Assembly: GCF_002906155.1 (NCBI RefSeq)
Contig: NZ_MUJK01000005.1
Coordinates: 310,001 to 374,000 of the forward strand
DNA length: 64,000 bases
Direction: 5' to 3'
DNA from: Pseudomonas laurylsulfativorans
Lineage (GTDB): Bacteria; Pseudomonadota; Gammaproteobacteria; Pseudomonadales; Pseudomonadaceae
Positions within the stretch are counted from its first letter, which is position 1, and each line of letters opens with the position of its first letter. This document shows, one piece after another, positions 38,601 through 47,210 of this stretch. The translations under genes were made by a program, and so were the position numbers. A model generated the notes under the pieces. The model was not told the DNA's origin, ran no database searches, and saw only the letters and a list, made by a program, of their open reading frames with translations.

Positions 38601-38773
38601 GGCGCCTGTCCCGGAAAAGGGGTGCGGATGATCACCTGAACATCCGAGAGATCTGGCAACGCATCGATGGGCGTGCTCTGCACCGACCAAATGCCCCAAG
38701 CCGTGACAAACAGTGTCGCCAGTAGCACCAGGAATCGGTTGGCCACGGACCAACGAATCAGGGCAGCGATCAT
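35615..38773 (-). CDS. cusA: CusA-type RND copper/silver efflux pump
   Basis: A proton-driven inner-membrane transporter of 1052 residues, the usual length for heavy-metal RND pumps. The helix-4 motif AIAIGAMVDAAVVMIEN is the HME-4 (monovalent cation) form. The periplasmic Met residues in LLYMPSALPG, WRPGM and RIDML match the copper-relay methionines of E. coli CusA. It would export Cu(I)/Ag(I) with CusB and CusC, whose genes overlap it by four bases. Confidence 0.95.
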   Translation of the reverse strand: MIAALIRWSVANRFLVLLATLFVTAWGIWSVQSTPIDALPDLSDVQVIIRTPFPGQAPQIVENQVTYPLATTMLSVPGAKTVRGYSFFGDSFVYVLFEDGTDLYWARSRVLEYLSQIQSRLPASAKPALGPDATGVGWIYQYALVDRSGGHDLAQLRALQDWFLKFELKTLPNVAEVATVGGMVKQYQVQLDPLKLASLGITQAEVTEAIGKANQETGGAVLEMAETEFIVRASGYLKTLNDFRAIPLKLGAGGIPVTLGDVATIQLGPEMRRGITELDGEGETVGGVVILRSGKNARETITAVKTKLDELKSSLPAGVEIVTTYDRSKLIDRAVENLSHKLIEEFIVVALVCGIFLWHLRSSLVAIISLPVGVLIAFIVMRYQGINANIMSLGGIAIAIGAMVDAAVVMIENAHKKIEAWHLANPGEELKGERHWHVMTEAAAEVGPALFFCLLIITLSFIPVFTLEAQEGRLFGPLAFTKTYAMAAAAGLSVTLVPVLMGYWIRGRIPNEQQNPLNRWLIRIYQPALDAVLRRPKITLFVALLVFVSALWPMSRLGGEFLPPLDEGDLLYMPSALPGLSAQKAAQLLQQTDRLIKTVPEVEHVFGKAGRAETATDPAPLEMFETTIQFKPHEQWRPGMTQEKLVEELDRVVRVPGLTNIWIPPIRNRIDMLTTGIKSPIGVKVAGTNLTEIDAATQAVERVAKGVPGVSSALAERLTGGRYIDVDIDRKAAARYGLNIADVQSIVAGAIGGENVGETIEGLARFPINVRYPREWRDSLGALEQLPIYTLLGSQITLGTVAKIKVSDGPPMLKSENARPSGWVYIDVRGRDIASVVADLRRVVNEQVKLQPGMSLSYSGQFEFLERANARLKLVVPATLLIIFVLLYLTFARFDEALLIMATLPFALTGGAWFLYLLGFNLSVATGVGFIALAGVSAEFGVIMLLYLKNAWAEREDLGDNSERGLVAAIREGAVQRVRPKAMTVAVIIAGLLPILLGSGAGSEVMSRIAAPMVGGMVTAPLLSLFVIPAAYRLMRRRNLPVEPVIREGKIV

Positions 38774-40254
38774 AGATGGCTCCCCGATTTATCCAGACGT
38801 TCAACACGCAAACCATCATCGGTCTGACTCACCGCAACCCGAACCTTATCGCCCGCTTTGAGACCTTGCATCAGAGTCGGATTGGCGAGTGGGAACGTCA
38901 TCGTCATGCCAGGCATGCCCAGTGTCTTGAAGGGACCGTGGGCGAGCGTGACTTCTTTGTCGTTGATCTCGACGATCTGCCCGTCTGCCTCATGCAAACC
39001 AGAGGTAGCTACGTTGGGAGGCGACTCTTGCACTGAACCGGCCACGACCCCCTTGAGACTGGCCTCCGAGTCGAGCAGGAACTGACCCGACGTGACCACT
39101 TTCTGGCCCTCTTCCAGACCTCTGATTATGGCTGTCCTGCCATCGCTTTCCTGGCCAAGCTGCACTTCCACGGGGCGATAGCGACCCGCTTCTTCGGCCA
39201 GCATCACCAGAGCACGTTGGCCAGTGCGAATGACGGCTTCGCTCGGCACCCACAACACACTTTGCCCGGTCGAACGATTCAGGCGTACCTGCGCGGTCAA
39301 ACCCGGTCTGAGGCGTCCGTCCGGATTGGCTAGTTCTACCCGCACACGAAGGGTGCGGCTGTCCGGATTGGTCTCGGGCAAAATCGCGCTGACCTTGCCA
39401 TTGAGCGTTGTCCCTGGGAAGGCTGGCAGACGCGCTTCGACCGCCTGCCCCACGGTGATCGATCCGGCATCCGATTCTGGAACGGCCACGGCTAGCCAGA
39501 CACTGCTCAAGCCATTGACGCGTGCCAACGTATCGCCAGCCGCCACGGTCATGCCCGCACGTACGTTCAATTCTTGCAGCACACCGGCAATGGGGCTGGT
39601 GAGCGTCAGGTAGGGCTGAACCTTACCGTCACGCTCTACCTGAGTAATCAGTGTTGCCGGCATCCCGGTAAGTCGTAGTCGCTGGCGAGCCGCAGCCAAC
39701 AGGTCAGCATCCCCGTTGCGCTTCAGTGCTACAAACTCTGTCTGGGCAGCGGCCCACTCAGGCACCAGGATATCTGCCAACACCGCGTTGGCTTTGAGTA
39801 CATCGCCGGGAGCATGGTCATAGACCCGCTCCACAAAGCCAGTGGTGCGTGCCTGAATCACAGCGACATCACGTTCGTTGAACGTCAAGGCACCGGTTAC
39901 TTCGAGGCTGGAGTCAAAGATCCCACGAGTGACAGTCGCAAAACGCAGACCGAGATTCTGGGTCAGGCTCGGATCGATACTGACGCTCGCACGGTCCCCT
40001 GTGCCGCTGGCGTACTGGGGGACCAGTTGCATGTCCATGAAGGGCGACTTGCCCGGCTTATCGAACTTTTGCTGCGGGTACATGGGGTCGTTCCAGTACA
40101 GAGCCTTGCGTTCATCCGGTGAACTGAGGCTCTTTTCCGGCGCGGTACCTGGTACTCCGCTCATGCGCTGGTGAGCGAACCAGTAGCCACCAACAACACC
40201 CAATGCCAGCGAGATACCTACCAGCAATGCCCCATTCCCTTTTTTAAGGATCAT
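38770..40254 (-). CDS. cusB: CusB-type membrane-fusion protein with C-terminal CusF-like domain
   Basis: The periplasmic adaptor of the Cus pump, 494 residues. After the signal/anchor helix there is a heavy-metal-binding segment (YWNDPMYPQQKFDKPGKSPF, then MDMQLVP), then barrel and lipoyl domains with DHAPGDVLKANAVLADI. The last 80 residues form an extra CusF-like domain with LAHGP and GMPGMTMTF, where Met replaces the CusF tryptophan. It therefore carries its own chaperone-like domain in addition to the separate cusF gene. Confidence 0.92.
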   Translation of the reverse strand: MILKKGNGALLVGISLALGVVGGYWFAHQRMSGVPGTAPEKSLSSPDERKALYWNDPMYPQQKFDKPGKSPFMDMQLVPQYASGTGDRASVSIDPSLTQNLGLRFATVTRGIFDSSLEVTGALTFNERDVAVIQARTTGFVERVYDHAPGDVLKANAVLADILVPEWAAAQTEFVALKRNGDADLLAAARQRLRLTGMPATLITQVERDGKVQPYLTLTSPIAGVLQELNVRAGMTVAAGDTLARVNGLSSVWLAVAVPESDAGSITVGQAVEARLPAFPGTTLNGKVSAILPETNPDSRTLRVRVELANPDGRLRPGLTAQVRLNRSTGQSVLWVPSEAVIRTGQRALVMLAEEAGRYRPVEVQLGQESDGRTAIIRGLEEGQKVVTSGQFLLDSEASLKGVVAGSVQESPPNVATSGLHEADGQIVEINDKEVTLAHGPFKTLGMPGMTMTFPLANPTLMQGLKAGDKVRVAVSQTDDGLRVERLDKSGSHL

Positions 40255-41507
40255 TGGCTGGACTCCCCATAAGCAAAATACAGACGCGCACTGGTCAGCG
40301 CTCGCTGCTCTTCCACTTCGACCTGTTTGAGACGGGCTTCGATGAGTTCACGTCGGGCGGCAACAACGGCGTTTAAATCGCCTTTGCCCGACCGGTAACT
40401 GGCCATGCTGAGTTCGACCTTTTCCTTGGCCAGTGGTACCAGGCTTTCCTGGTTTCGGCGCACGGCACGATTCAGGCGCTCATAGTCAGCCAGTTCGTTT
40501 TCCAGTTGCTGAGTGTGCTCGCGTGACAAGGCTTCACGCTCGGCCTCAAGCTGGCTGAGTTCAGCCTGTTTGGCTGCGATTTTGGGGTTTTGGCGAGAGT
40601 CAGGAAACAGCGGCAGATCCCATGAAAACTGCACGCTGACCATGTCGCCAAACTCACGGCCACGGTGCTGGTAATCCAGTTCCCAACTCCAGTCCGACTG
40701 CTTCTCCGACACCGCTTCATTAACTTTGGCTTGCGCTTCACGGGTCATCGGCGCGAATGCGGCCAACTCTGGATGGTGTTGCAGTTTATGGGAGTAGCTT
40801 GAGGTTTCGACAGGCCATTCAGGCAGGCTGCCCACAGGCTTGTCGTTGGCGGCGGAACCAATCCAGCGTTTGAGGGCTGCTCTGGCCTGCGTTCTCTGGA
40901 GCATCAGATCGTCCTGTTGCTCCGCCAGTTGAGCCGCTTCTTGCTTGGGCGTCACCGCATCGGCGGGTTGAGCGCGGCCTCCGGCAATCTGGGCCCGGAC
41001 GGTATCGGTCAACAGGCGGTTTTCTTTGTAGAAGTCCTGGAACAGCGCGTCTTTGCGCTCAACCGAGTAGCTGCTGATCCAGGCCAACGCCGTGGACTGG
41101 CGAACCTTCAGGCGTTCGACTCGACGCTCCGCAGCGGCGCGATCAATGGCCGCATCGGCGACCTCGACGCGCGCTTTGCGCTTGTCACTATTGGGCATCT
41201 CTTGCCTGACCCCAACCATTTGCATGGTCATGAAATCCTGGTCGATGCTCCAGCGATCCGGACCGCCAATGGGGTAGTTCTGCACGCCCAGCAGCAGTTT
41301 GGGGTCAGGTAGCTCACCGGCTGGAATAGCCGCGCTGCTGGCAGCCTGAATTTTGGCGTCTTGTGCAGTCAGCGACGGTGCATTGTTTTCGGCCAGCCGC
41401 AACGCTTCATCGAGTGTCAAGGCGGCAGCGAAGCTCGGCAATACTAATACGCTTGCCGCCAGACCGGCCACGAGGGACCAACCTGTGCAATAGCACTTGG
41501 AGTTCAT
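40251..41507 (-). CDS. cusC: CusC-type outer-membrane efflux channel (TolC family)
   Basis: The outer-membrane factor of the copper pump, 418 residues, with signal peptide, alpha-helical barrel repeats (LTLDEALRLAENNAPSL at the N-terminus) and a long coiled coil. No lipobox Cys in the right place was seen. ATG 41528 is in frame, but AGGAA eight bases before ATG 41507 supports MNSKCYCTG. It is the first RND gene of the operon and overlaps cusB by four bases. Confidence 0.9.
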   Translation of the reverse strand: MNSKCYCTGWSLVAGLAASVLVLPSFAAALTLDEALRLAENNAPSLTAQDAKIQAASSAAIPAGELPDPKLLLGVQNYPIGGPDRWSIDQDFMTMQMVGVRQEMPNSDKRKARVEVADAAIDRAAAERRVERLKVRQSTALAWISSYSVERKDALFQDFYKENRLLTDTVRAQIAGGRAQPADAVTPKQEAAQLAEQQDDLMLQRTQARAALKRWIGSAANDKPVGSLPEWPVETSSYSHKLQHHPELAAFAPMTREAQAKVNEAVSEKQSDWSWELDYQHRGREFGDMVSVQFSWDLPLFPDSRQNPKIAAKQAELSQLEAEREALSREHTQQLENELADYERLNRAVRRNQESLVPLAKEKVELSMASYRSGKGDLNAVVAARRELIEARLKQVEVEEQRALTSARLYFAYGESSQ

Positions 41508-41606
41508 GGTTACGATTCCTGTGATCATCCACTGCGCGCGGAAAAAGACACGCGCGCAGCTAGTCCATCCCGCTAATGCGGAAAGAGGCTCAACGTGGGA
41601 CAGGAA

Positions 41607-41948
41607 TCAAACGCGAGGCGGTCGCCATACCCCGGACGGGGTCTGTACGGGTAGGGAATCGCTGAAGAAGGAAATCACGACGGGGCTGAGTTCGGTTACA
41701 GGAGGCTTGAAGATCGAGACTTGCAGCATGCCGCCTGTCTTGCATTCCTGGCCCGGCTTACAAGGTTTGCCGTGCTCGGTAGGGCTTTTCATGTCGTTAC
41801 AGCAGTCCATGCCCATGTCGTCCATCATCGCCATGCCCATTGCCTTCATTGGGCATGGTTCTGTTGGTGCCTGAACACCCGCCATCCCGCTGAGGGGAAG
41901 CGCCAAGCTGATCATGAAGATGATGCAAAACCGCAGGTAGCGTTTCAT
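41607..41948 (-). CDS. Small Met/Cys-rich exported protein upstream of cusC
   Basis: A 113-residue protein with a signal peptide (MKRYLRFCIIFMISLALPLS) and a metal-binding-looking centre: PCPMKAMGMAMMDDMGMDCC, then HGKPCKPGQEC. The C-terminal part (about 75-113) is hydrophobic/aromatic. It precedes cusC on the same strand by 99 bases and probably shares its promoter. It resembles small periplasmic proteins often found in copper islands, but I do not recognise a named family. Copper binding is inferred from composition. Confidence 0.75.
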   Translation of the reverse strand: MKRYLRFCIIFMISLALPLSGMAGVQAPTEPCPMKAMGMAMMDDMGMDCCNDMKSPTEHGKPCKPGQECKTGGMLQVSIFKPPVTELSPVVISFFSDSLPVQTPSGVWRPPRV

Positions 41949-42102
41949 GGGCTGGAGTGTAGTCGCTGAAAATGGCTCTTACAATTGGATGAATGTTCTC
42001 AGCGGTCTATCGAAAGGCCCTGATCCAGGCGATATCACTGGTTCTAAATTAAGCCAGCATTATCAGTGCGAAATTGAAGTGATTGACGAACTGCGTCCCG
42101 AT

Positions 42103-43644
42103 TTATTTCTGCGCCGCTGTCTCGGACTGAGCAGGAAACGCAACGCGCATTTCATCCACCATCGATTTGAGGATTTCTCGTAATGGTTGCTCTCTGCCCA
42201 GTTGCTTCGACCACTCATGGAGATGCAGCTCGAAATTGAATTTTTGGGTCATCCGCTCAGAATCAGCTTGTTTAGCCTTCTCCAAGGCTTCTACTAAACC
42301 AATTTTTTCGCTTGCTACCAGACTCATCAGCTCTTCAAATTCATGAATCGTGAGGAAGTAAATATTTTCGACGGGGATCAAATGTTGCTCAGCATATTTG
42401 GATCGAATTTTTTCGAGCACTGCATCTCCTACAACGGCTGCGAAAGTAACTCCGTTCCCGATGTACAGCTCTTTGTATGTAACAGCCAGCAGGTAGGTAG
42501 AGGAGCGCTGACTAATCACGGGATGATCACCGCCCATCGAAGCGATTCGAGCAGCAACCTCATGCCCTTGTTCGAAAGCTTTAATCAAGGACGTTTGGGT
42601 CGCTCGACGAACATCCCCCCGTTGAAACGCAACCATACCCCGCTGCGCCATTTCCACACCTTTGGCGTCGATCAGCACATTCGAATCACCATCGGCAACA
42701 ATGAAATCGACGACTTTCCCTTGACCAGGCAGGACCAGATTCAATTCGCTCTCATTGGCTGTCGGCAACCCTGACTTGCTCAACCAGTCGCCTACATATT
42801 TTTCAAACGACTTTCCAAAAGCGTTATTGAACCCGTCTACGTCAGCTCGCTTGAGGTAGTCGTAGATGAAATGTCCCAAGGATCGCTCAAGAACATGATG
42901 GGACACACACAAATATTCGGAGCGAACCTTGATGAATGGGAATTTTAGGAAGGGCGTTTGCTGCAAATACTCGTTCGGGTGGCGTCCGTCCTTATCTACC
43001 TCTTCTAAGGTGCGATGCAAATCTCCAACTTCGACAGAAACTGTACGTAGATAGGCGTCTACAGCCATCGGTGTAAAGGCTGGACAGAGACCAAAAAGAG
43101 TGGCTCGCTGAAGTACAGGACCACTTTTCTTCGTGCTAGCAAGGACCGCAAAAGAAAGACGCAGAAAGTCCCGTATGGAAACCCCGGTGCCATTCAGGAA
43201 ACGAGTTTTGAAATAATGATTTTCCGGGACTTTTGCGAACAAAAGCTCCTGACGAGCAATATCAACCAAGCCGCTCTCTGTCTGATGAAAAAACTGCTGG
43301 TAGGCCACCGCCCGGAAAAAAAGCCGTACGTCTTCGTACTCATCGGGCAGGCTACCGGTTTCCGTCAGATCAAGGACCTTTTGTAGCAACTCAAGCATTT
43401 CATTCTGAGAGATTGAGGGGCGCCTCAATGGGCTATTTACTAATGGATCTAGAAAAATCCATTTAATAAACAACATGATCAACCATGGCTGCTTGGATGC
43501 CTGCTCAAAGCGATCTTTGGTGGGACTGTATAGATACCTCAACGCCGCTTCCAATAAGCTGAGCGGGTCGTAGTGTCGAATAATGCGTTGAATTTCCGTC
43601 AAGCCTTCGTCGAAACTCTTTGCTCTGATCGGCAGCTTCGCCAT
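42103..43644 (-). CDS. Orphan PD-(D/E)xK nuclease-like protein
   Basis: A 513-residue cytosolic protein. The N-terminal 270 residues are mostly helical and unrecognised. The second half has a pattern fitting a PD-(D/E)xK nuclease: E281 in KSFEKYVGDWL, D313 in VVDFIVADGD and D326-A-K328 in VLIDAKG, each strand-like. GTG 43683 and ATG 43677 are also open, but AAGGA ten bases before ATG 43644 supports MAKLPIRAK. No methyltransferase, helicase or partner gene is adjacent. It lies in a mosaic next to a TniQ-like gene and could be an anti-phage or transposon-cargo nuclease. Function is inferred from the motif only. Confidence 0.65.
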   Translation of the reverse strand: MAKLPIRAKSFDEGLTEIQRIIRHYDPLSLLEAALRYLYSPTKDRFEQASKQPWLIMLFIKWIFLDPLVNSPLRRPSISQNEMLELLQKVLDLTETGSLPDEYEDVRLFFRAVAYQQFFHQTESGLVDIARQELLFAKVPENHYFKTRFLNGTGVSIRDFLRLSFAVLASTKKSGPVLQRATLFGLCPAFTPMAVDAYLRTVSVEVGDLHRTLEEVDKDGRHPNEYLQQTPFLKFPFIKVRSEYLCVSHHVLERSLGHFIYDYLKRADVDGFNNAFGKSFEKYVGDWLSKSGLPTANESELNLVLPGQGKVVDFIVADGDSNVLIDAKGVEMAQRGMVAFQRGDVRRATQTSLIKAFEQGHEVAARIASMGGDHPVISQRSSTYLLAVTYKELYIGNGVTFAAVVGDAVLEKIRSKYAEQHLIPVENIYFLTIHEFEELMSLVASEKIGLVEALEKAKQADSERMTQKFNFELHLHEWSKQLGREQPLREILKSMVDEMRVAFPAQSETAAQK

Positions 43645-43716
43645 GAGAGTGGCATCCTTGTTTGAGATCAATGACATTCTCACACAGCGTTCGATTCCAA
43701 GCCGCCTTTAGGTTGA

Positions 43717-44065
43717 TTAAAACGCTTCGGCATACCTCGGTAACGCAATAGAGATCAGTGCTGTGAGCAACACGAATGCGCTCGATATCCACGAGCAAGC
43801 CTCCAGCCCATACACCTGATAAACCCAGCCGGAGAGCACAGTGCCGATCGGTCGCCCCATTGCGTTCGACATGTAGTAAAACCCCACATCTAGCGACACG
43901 CCATCTTCCTTGGCGTAGGACACGATCAGGTACGCCAGTCTCCGGGAGGTCCAGCTCAACCTTTTTGGCTGCATCCCAATCACCTGCCAACGCCGCGACA
44001 ACTGACCGCATCTGCTCATGCCCCGTCATCAACAAAAATGTAGGCGCCCGGCCATAGCTCTTCAT
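43717..44065 (-). pseudogene. Remnants of an MFS (ArsJ-like) transporter C-terminus joined to another gene fragment
   Basis: Two broken pieces meet near 43935 with a frame change. The upstream piece (44065 to about 43925, MKSYGRAPTFLLMTGHEQ to LPETGV) is a gene fragment I cannot name. The downstream piece (about 43938-43717) reads YLIVSYAKEDGVSLDVGFYY, then GTVLSGWVYQVYGLEACSWI, and looks like the last two helices of an MFS exporter such as ArsJ of arsenic operons. Neither has its full gene, so this is a deletion scar of a former resistance operon. Confidence 0.6.
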
Positions 44066-44391
44066 TTCTACAATGAGTAAACGATCCTCGAGATGAGCCA
44101 GTCCACTGCACCATGGGGCTGGACCGCAGCGCTGCTGTGCTCATTGGGATCAATGATAGGAGCGATACGCTTTGGTTCGAAGGACCTGGCAGTCAATGCA
44201 CCTGAAACATGGTTGTCACATCGACTCGAATCGCTGGAAAGATCTAATACAACTGGGAGAGCTCTGTGCATTCCCCCAACTTCAATACTCCGGGGCTGTA
44301 TCTGCTACCCAATCGATGGCGGAATTGTTCAACACTGTACGATGACTGATTGTATCCATCGAGTTGACACTTCTGTTGGCTGGAATTTTTA
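44066..44391. other. Gene-free stretch between remnants and tniQ-like gene
   Basis: About 325 bases. Short open frames exist on both strands but none has a ribosome site or recognisable sequence. A single TTGTCACA occurs at 44213-44220, the same octamer as in the repeats at 35.0-35.1 kb. Confidence 0.4.
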
Positions 44392-45513
44392 TCAGCGGCT
44401 TATGTATGTTGATTCATAAGCAAAACTCTTTAGCTCGTCTAAACACCCTTTAAAATAATCTTTATCGGGTGGAATCCTACTAACAACTGATAAATACTCA
44501 TCATGCCACTCCTTATCATTTACTGTTAGCCACTGGCTTATAGTTTCATCATTGAAACGACGTCCCTCTAGGGCCAAAGCATGCCTGCGATAGAACCATA
44601 CGAGGCTTTTATTTTTCACATCTCCTGGGACTTGAGAAATATCGCGATACTTAACAGCCTCTAATATAGCTAACTGAAACTCCTCAAAACTATTAAAAAA
44701 AGCTAGCAGCAGTGCTGAAACTGAAAGACTGCCAGGAAGTAGCTCTGTTAAATCGCGATATACTGACGCTTTAGTAAGCGAATCCACCACCCACCGATTC
44801 CTGTGTTTTTTTGGCACTCGGCCACTGAAACCAACTTTTTTCTTTATCTTCCCAGAGCGCCACAACTTATATTCCACAGCTCTAACTAGATCGGAGCGCT
44901 TTATTTCAGGAAGATGATTATTCAAAATTTTATGCACAAAATTCGCGACTCTAATTTGAAATTTAGAGCTTGTCGTCTCTACTTCTTGATTGGCAATTTC
45001 TTTTAGGCACTGGTAGAAATCTTTCGCACACAAATATATACCACGCACCGGCCTATCTTTAATTTCAATCAACTTCGCATGATGTTCCCAGCAAAAATCA
45101 ACTAAACTTGGCTGATGAGATCTATGGATATACGGAACACCAAAAACTTCGATATCATTTCTTACGCACATTGGGCAAAACTTTGAGAGTCCGAAGCTTT
45201 TAATTAGCCAAACGCCATCTCGAATCGAACCCGAGACATCTCCCAAATGAAAGTTTTTAGTCAACCTATAGTAAGTATGATTTACCAAAAATAAATCAAA
45301 CTTTCCGCTAGCAACTCCATACAACTTATCTACTAGCACGCGAACATGCTCTAGATTATAACTTCCAGGATACCGGTACGCATTAAACATAGCAATGGAT
45401 GTGGCCGTCTCACTGTTTGACCCAATGAGCAAGTGATATCTATAAATTACAGACTCTAAACTTTCATCAGGGAACGGACATGGAAATAATTCAATACAGT
45501 CTAATTGATTCAT
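44392..45513 (-). CDS. Orphan TniQ/TnsD-like transposition target-selection protein
   Basis: A 373-residue protein whose opening (LFPCPFPDESLESVIYRYH) and zinc-finger region (C113/C116 in KFCPMC, then IHRSHQ and C141 with H144/H145 in FCWEHH) fit the TniQ/TnsD family, which guides Tn7-like transposons to a target. The gene is clearly AT-rich compared with its surroundings and rich in Ile, Lys and Asn. No tnsA, tnsB or tnsC is in the window, so it cannot act in transposition alone here. It may be left from a decayed element or serve another role. Confidence 0.72.
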   Translation of the reverse strand: MNQLDCIELFPCPFPDESLESVIYRYHLLIGSNSETATSIAMFNAYRYPGSYNLEHVRVLVDKLYGVASGKFDLFLVNHTYYRLTKNFHLGDVSGSIRDGVWLIKSFGLSKFCPMCVRNDIEVFGVPYIHRSHQPSLVDFCWEHHAKLIEIKDRPVRGIYLCAKDFYQCLKEIANQEVETTSSKFQIRVANFVHKILNNHLPEIKRSDLVRAVEYKLWRSGKIKKKVGFSGRVPKKHRNRWVVDSLTKASVYRDLTELLPGSLSVSALLLAFFNSFEEFQLAILEAVKYRDISQVPGDVKNKSLVWFYRRHALALEGRRFNDETISQWLTVNDKEWHDEYLSVVSRIPPDKDYFKGCLDELKSFAYESTYISR

Positions 45514-45819
45514 TTGTTTTCTGTCATTTTTGTACTCTAGCGAGCACGAAAAAAATAAATACCCATGGCACCTTCTAGAATCCTAACCATCAAAAATATC
45601 AACTATCCCGCCCAGGAGAATCTTTAACATTTGAGCTAGGCATCCTGGCCTGTTATGCCATGTATCATGGCTATCTAACTAACACAGTGTTATAAATCGA
45701 AAGCAATTATAGCAACGTAAGGTGGCAGGCATAGTCACTGATAGAATGTCTAAACGTATCGAGAGACGCCACTCCAAAGCAAATTGCGTGTTTGGCCTGC
45801 GCTCTTCGCTTGTACAGAA
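45514..45819. other. AT-rich gene-free stretch upstream of the tniQ-like gene
   Basis: About 300 bases with AT-rich sequence to about 45710, then a return to higher GC. It should hold the tniQ-like promoter. The space downstream of the antitoxin-like gene is too short for a RES toxin of usual size. A TGTCATTTT at 45528 recalls Tn5053-type termini but matches for nine bases only. Confidence 0.4.
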
Positions 45820-46296
45820 TCAGCCACCACCGCCCGACTCCAGAGCGTGAAGTACACGACAAGCCTGTTTGGCGCCAATCTCGGTAACGCAAAGCGAAAC
45901 AGGTGTACTTCCGCCGAGAGCCTTATTCGGTGTGGACATCCACCGAACGGTAGCCGCTCTGCTCTCGAAGATATCCTCAGCAAGGAGACAGACCACAGCA
46001 ATTCGATCGAGGCGTTCTGATGCGACAGGATCGAGGGGCTTTTGTCTGCGCCGAAACCGTTCCAGCGTTGAGTAGGACGCATTAAAGAGCGTTTCCAATG
46101 TGCCCTTCTGAAGATCAAAGGTGTCGCGAACAGCATGGACAAGGTGAGCAGATAAACCTTCCTTGATTTGTAACAACCGTTCAGCTTCCATAAGCGAATT
46201 CTGTTTTGAACAGAATTCCCAGAAAGCGGCGACTATTGCTTCACACGGTTTGTTTGTCGTTTCTGCACGTCGCCGAGGCGTTGTTGATGTGGGCAT
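45820..46296 (-). CDS. DUF2384 (Xre/MbcA/ParS) antitoxin-like protein 1
   Basis: A 158-residue protein with a DNA-binding-like middle (GTLETLFNASYSTLERFRRR) and a C-terminal ParS/MbcA-type toxin-binding domain: RLDRIAVVCLLAEDIFES, ATVRWMSTPNKALGG and TPVSLCVTEIGAKQ. Such antitoxins usually precede a RES-domain toxin. None follows: the strand downstream holds no frame long enough. TTG 46314 is open, but GGAG five bases before ATG 46296 supports MPTSTTPRR. Confidence 0.75.
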   Translation of the reverse strand: MPTSTTPRRRAETTNKPCEAIVAAFWEFCSKQNSLMEAERLLQIKEGLSAHLVHAVRDTFDLQKGTLETLFNASYSTLERFRRRQKPLDPVASERLDRIAVVCLLAEDIFESRAATVRWMSTPNKALGGSTPVSLCVTEIGAKQACRVLHALESGGGG

Positions 46297-47210
46297 TATT
46301 ACTCCACCCTGCAATGTGTTTTTACGTCAAATGAAGCATTCGGCCTACGGCAGGGAGACTTCACTTCCCTAGGCATTTTCCGTTGCCTGTGATTATCGAC
46401 CCCTGAACCGCTAAATCGACTCCGGACATGATTCGGCGAATTGAGCGGTTGGGTCCGTATCTATCTGCTAACAATCGCTCCGCGCGCTAGTGAATCAGCT
46501 CGTGGTTGCCCGGTCGGGTTCTCAAGACTGCGTAATTGCATCGCACATGACCACCAAATTGCAATTTTACTGACCAAGCGTTTGCGTTGGTGGTGACCAC
46601 CGTTTGCATCCGGTGTGCAATGCAAGCACAAGAGACGAGCGGGAGCGAGCGGTCAGGAAAGGAATCGAGTTGGGTAAATGGCGTAGTATCTCGCAGAGTG
46701 TGACATTCATCATCCGCCGGCAGCGAAGCGTTGATATCAACATAGATGCCGTCCACTAACGAATTGACGCGCACCAGGAAGATGGGATCAAGAGCGATCA
46801 GTCGCTCCGGGGGGCCTCGGGCACCAAACGTGAGGCCAGTAGGACGCTATGCTCTAGAACAACCTATTTACGAGTGCCTCAGTTATGCGTACACACGTCA
46901 GCTGTAGCCAAGCTCGCCGGCGACTCCGCCGCCTTTTGGCTCTAGTCGCCCAAGGTCACAGTTTCGTCATAACAAAGAACGGGCGAGAAATTTGCTGGCT
47001 GGAGGGTACCGAAGCGATTCAAGTCGGCCAGGCATCTTCTACAAGGTCTCATTGTAAGGCCTAGAGGCGTATATAAAACACAGGGCGACTCAGTAAGACT
47101 GAGAGTCGCGGTAGAATGCTCACGCCACCAGCAGAGGTGAAACCAGCCTCTCCACGTACCTCGTAGAAAGATTTTTAGCTCCAGGGCCGTCGATGTGCAG
47201 GAGGTGCGTC
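46297..47210. other. 914-bp gene-free stretch
   Basis: No gene is supported. A minus-strand frame at 46487-46774 (95 codons) has no ribosome site and no recognisable family. An imperfect inverted repeat pairs GACCCCTGAACCGCT (46395-46409) with GAGCGGTTGGGTC (46439-46451). The rest is unexplained; it separates two antitoxin-like genes that face away from each other. Confidence 0.4.

Noticed and set aside
41979..41995. Possible CopR-like site TTACAATTGGATGAATG before the cus genes
   Set aside because: Matches only part of remembered copper boxes and not the shared element at 52.7/58.7 kb.
45528..45536. Tn5053-type terminus TGTCATTTT
   Set aside because: Only nine bases match the known 25-bp end.
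35000..45700. A complete Tn7-like transposon spanning the repeats and the tniQ-like gene
   Set aside because: No tnsA, tnsB or tnsC, no matching inverted end near 45.7 kb and no target duplication seen.
46487..46774. 95-codon minus-strand frame
   Set aside because: No ribosome site, no domain, composition unlike a protein.
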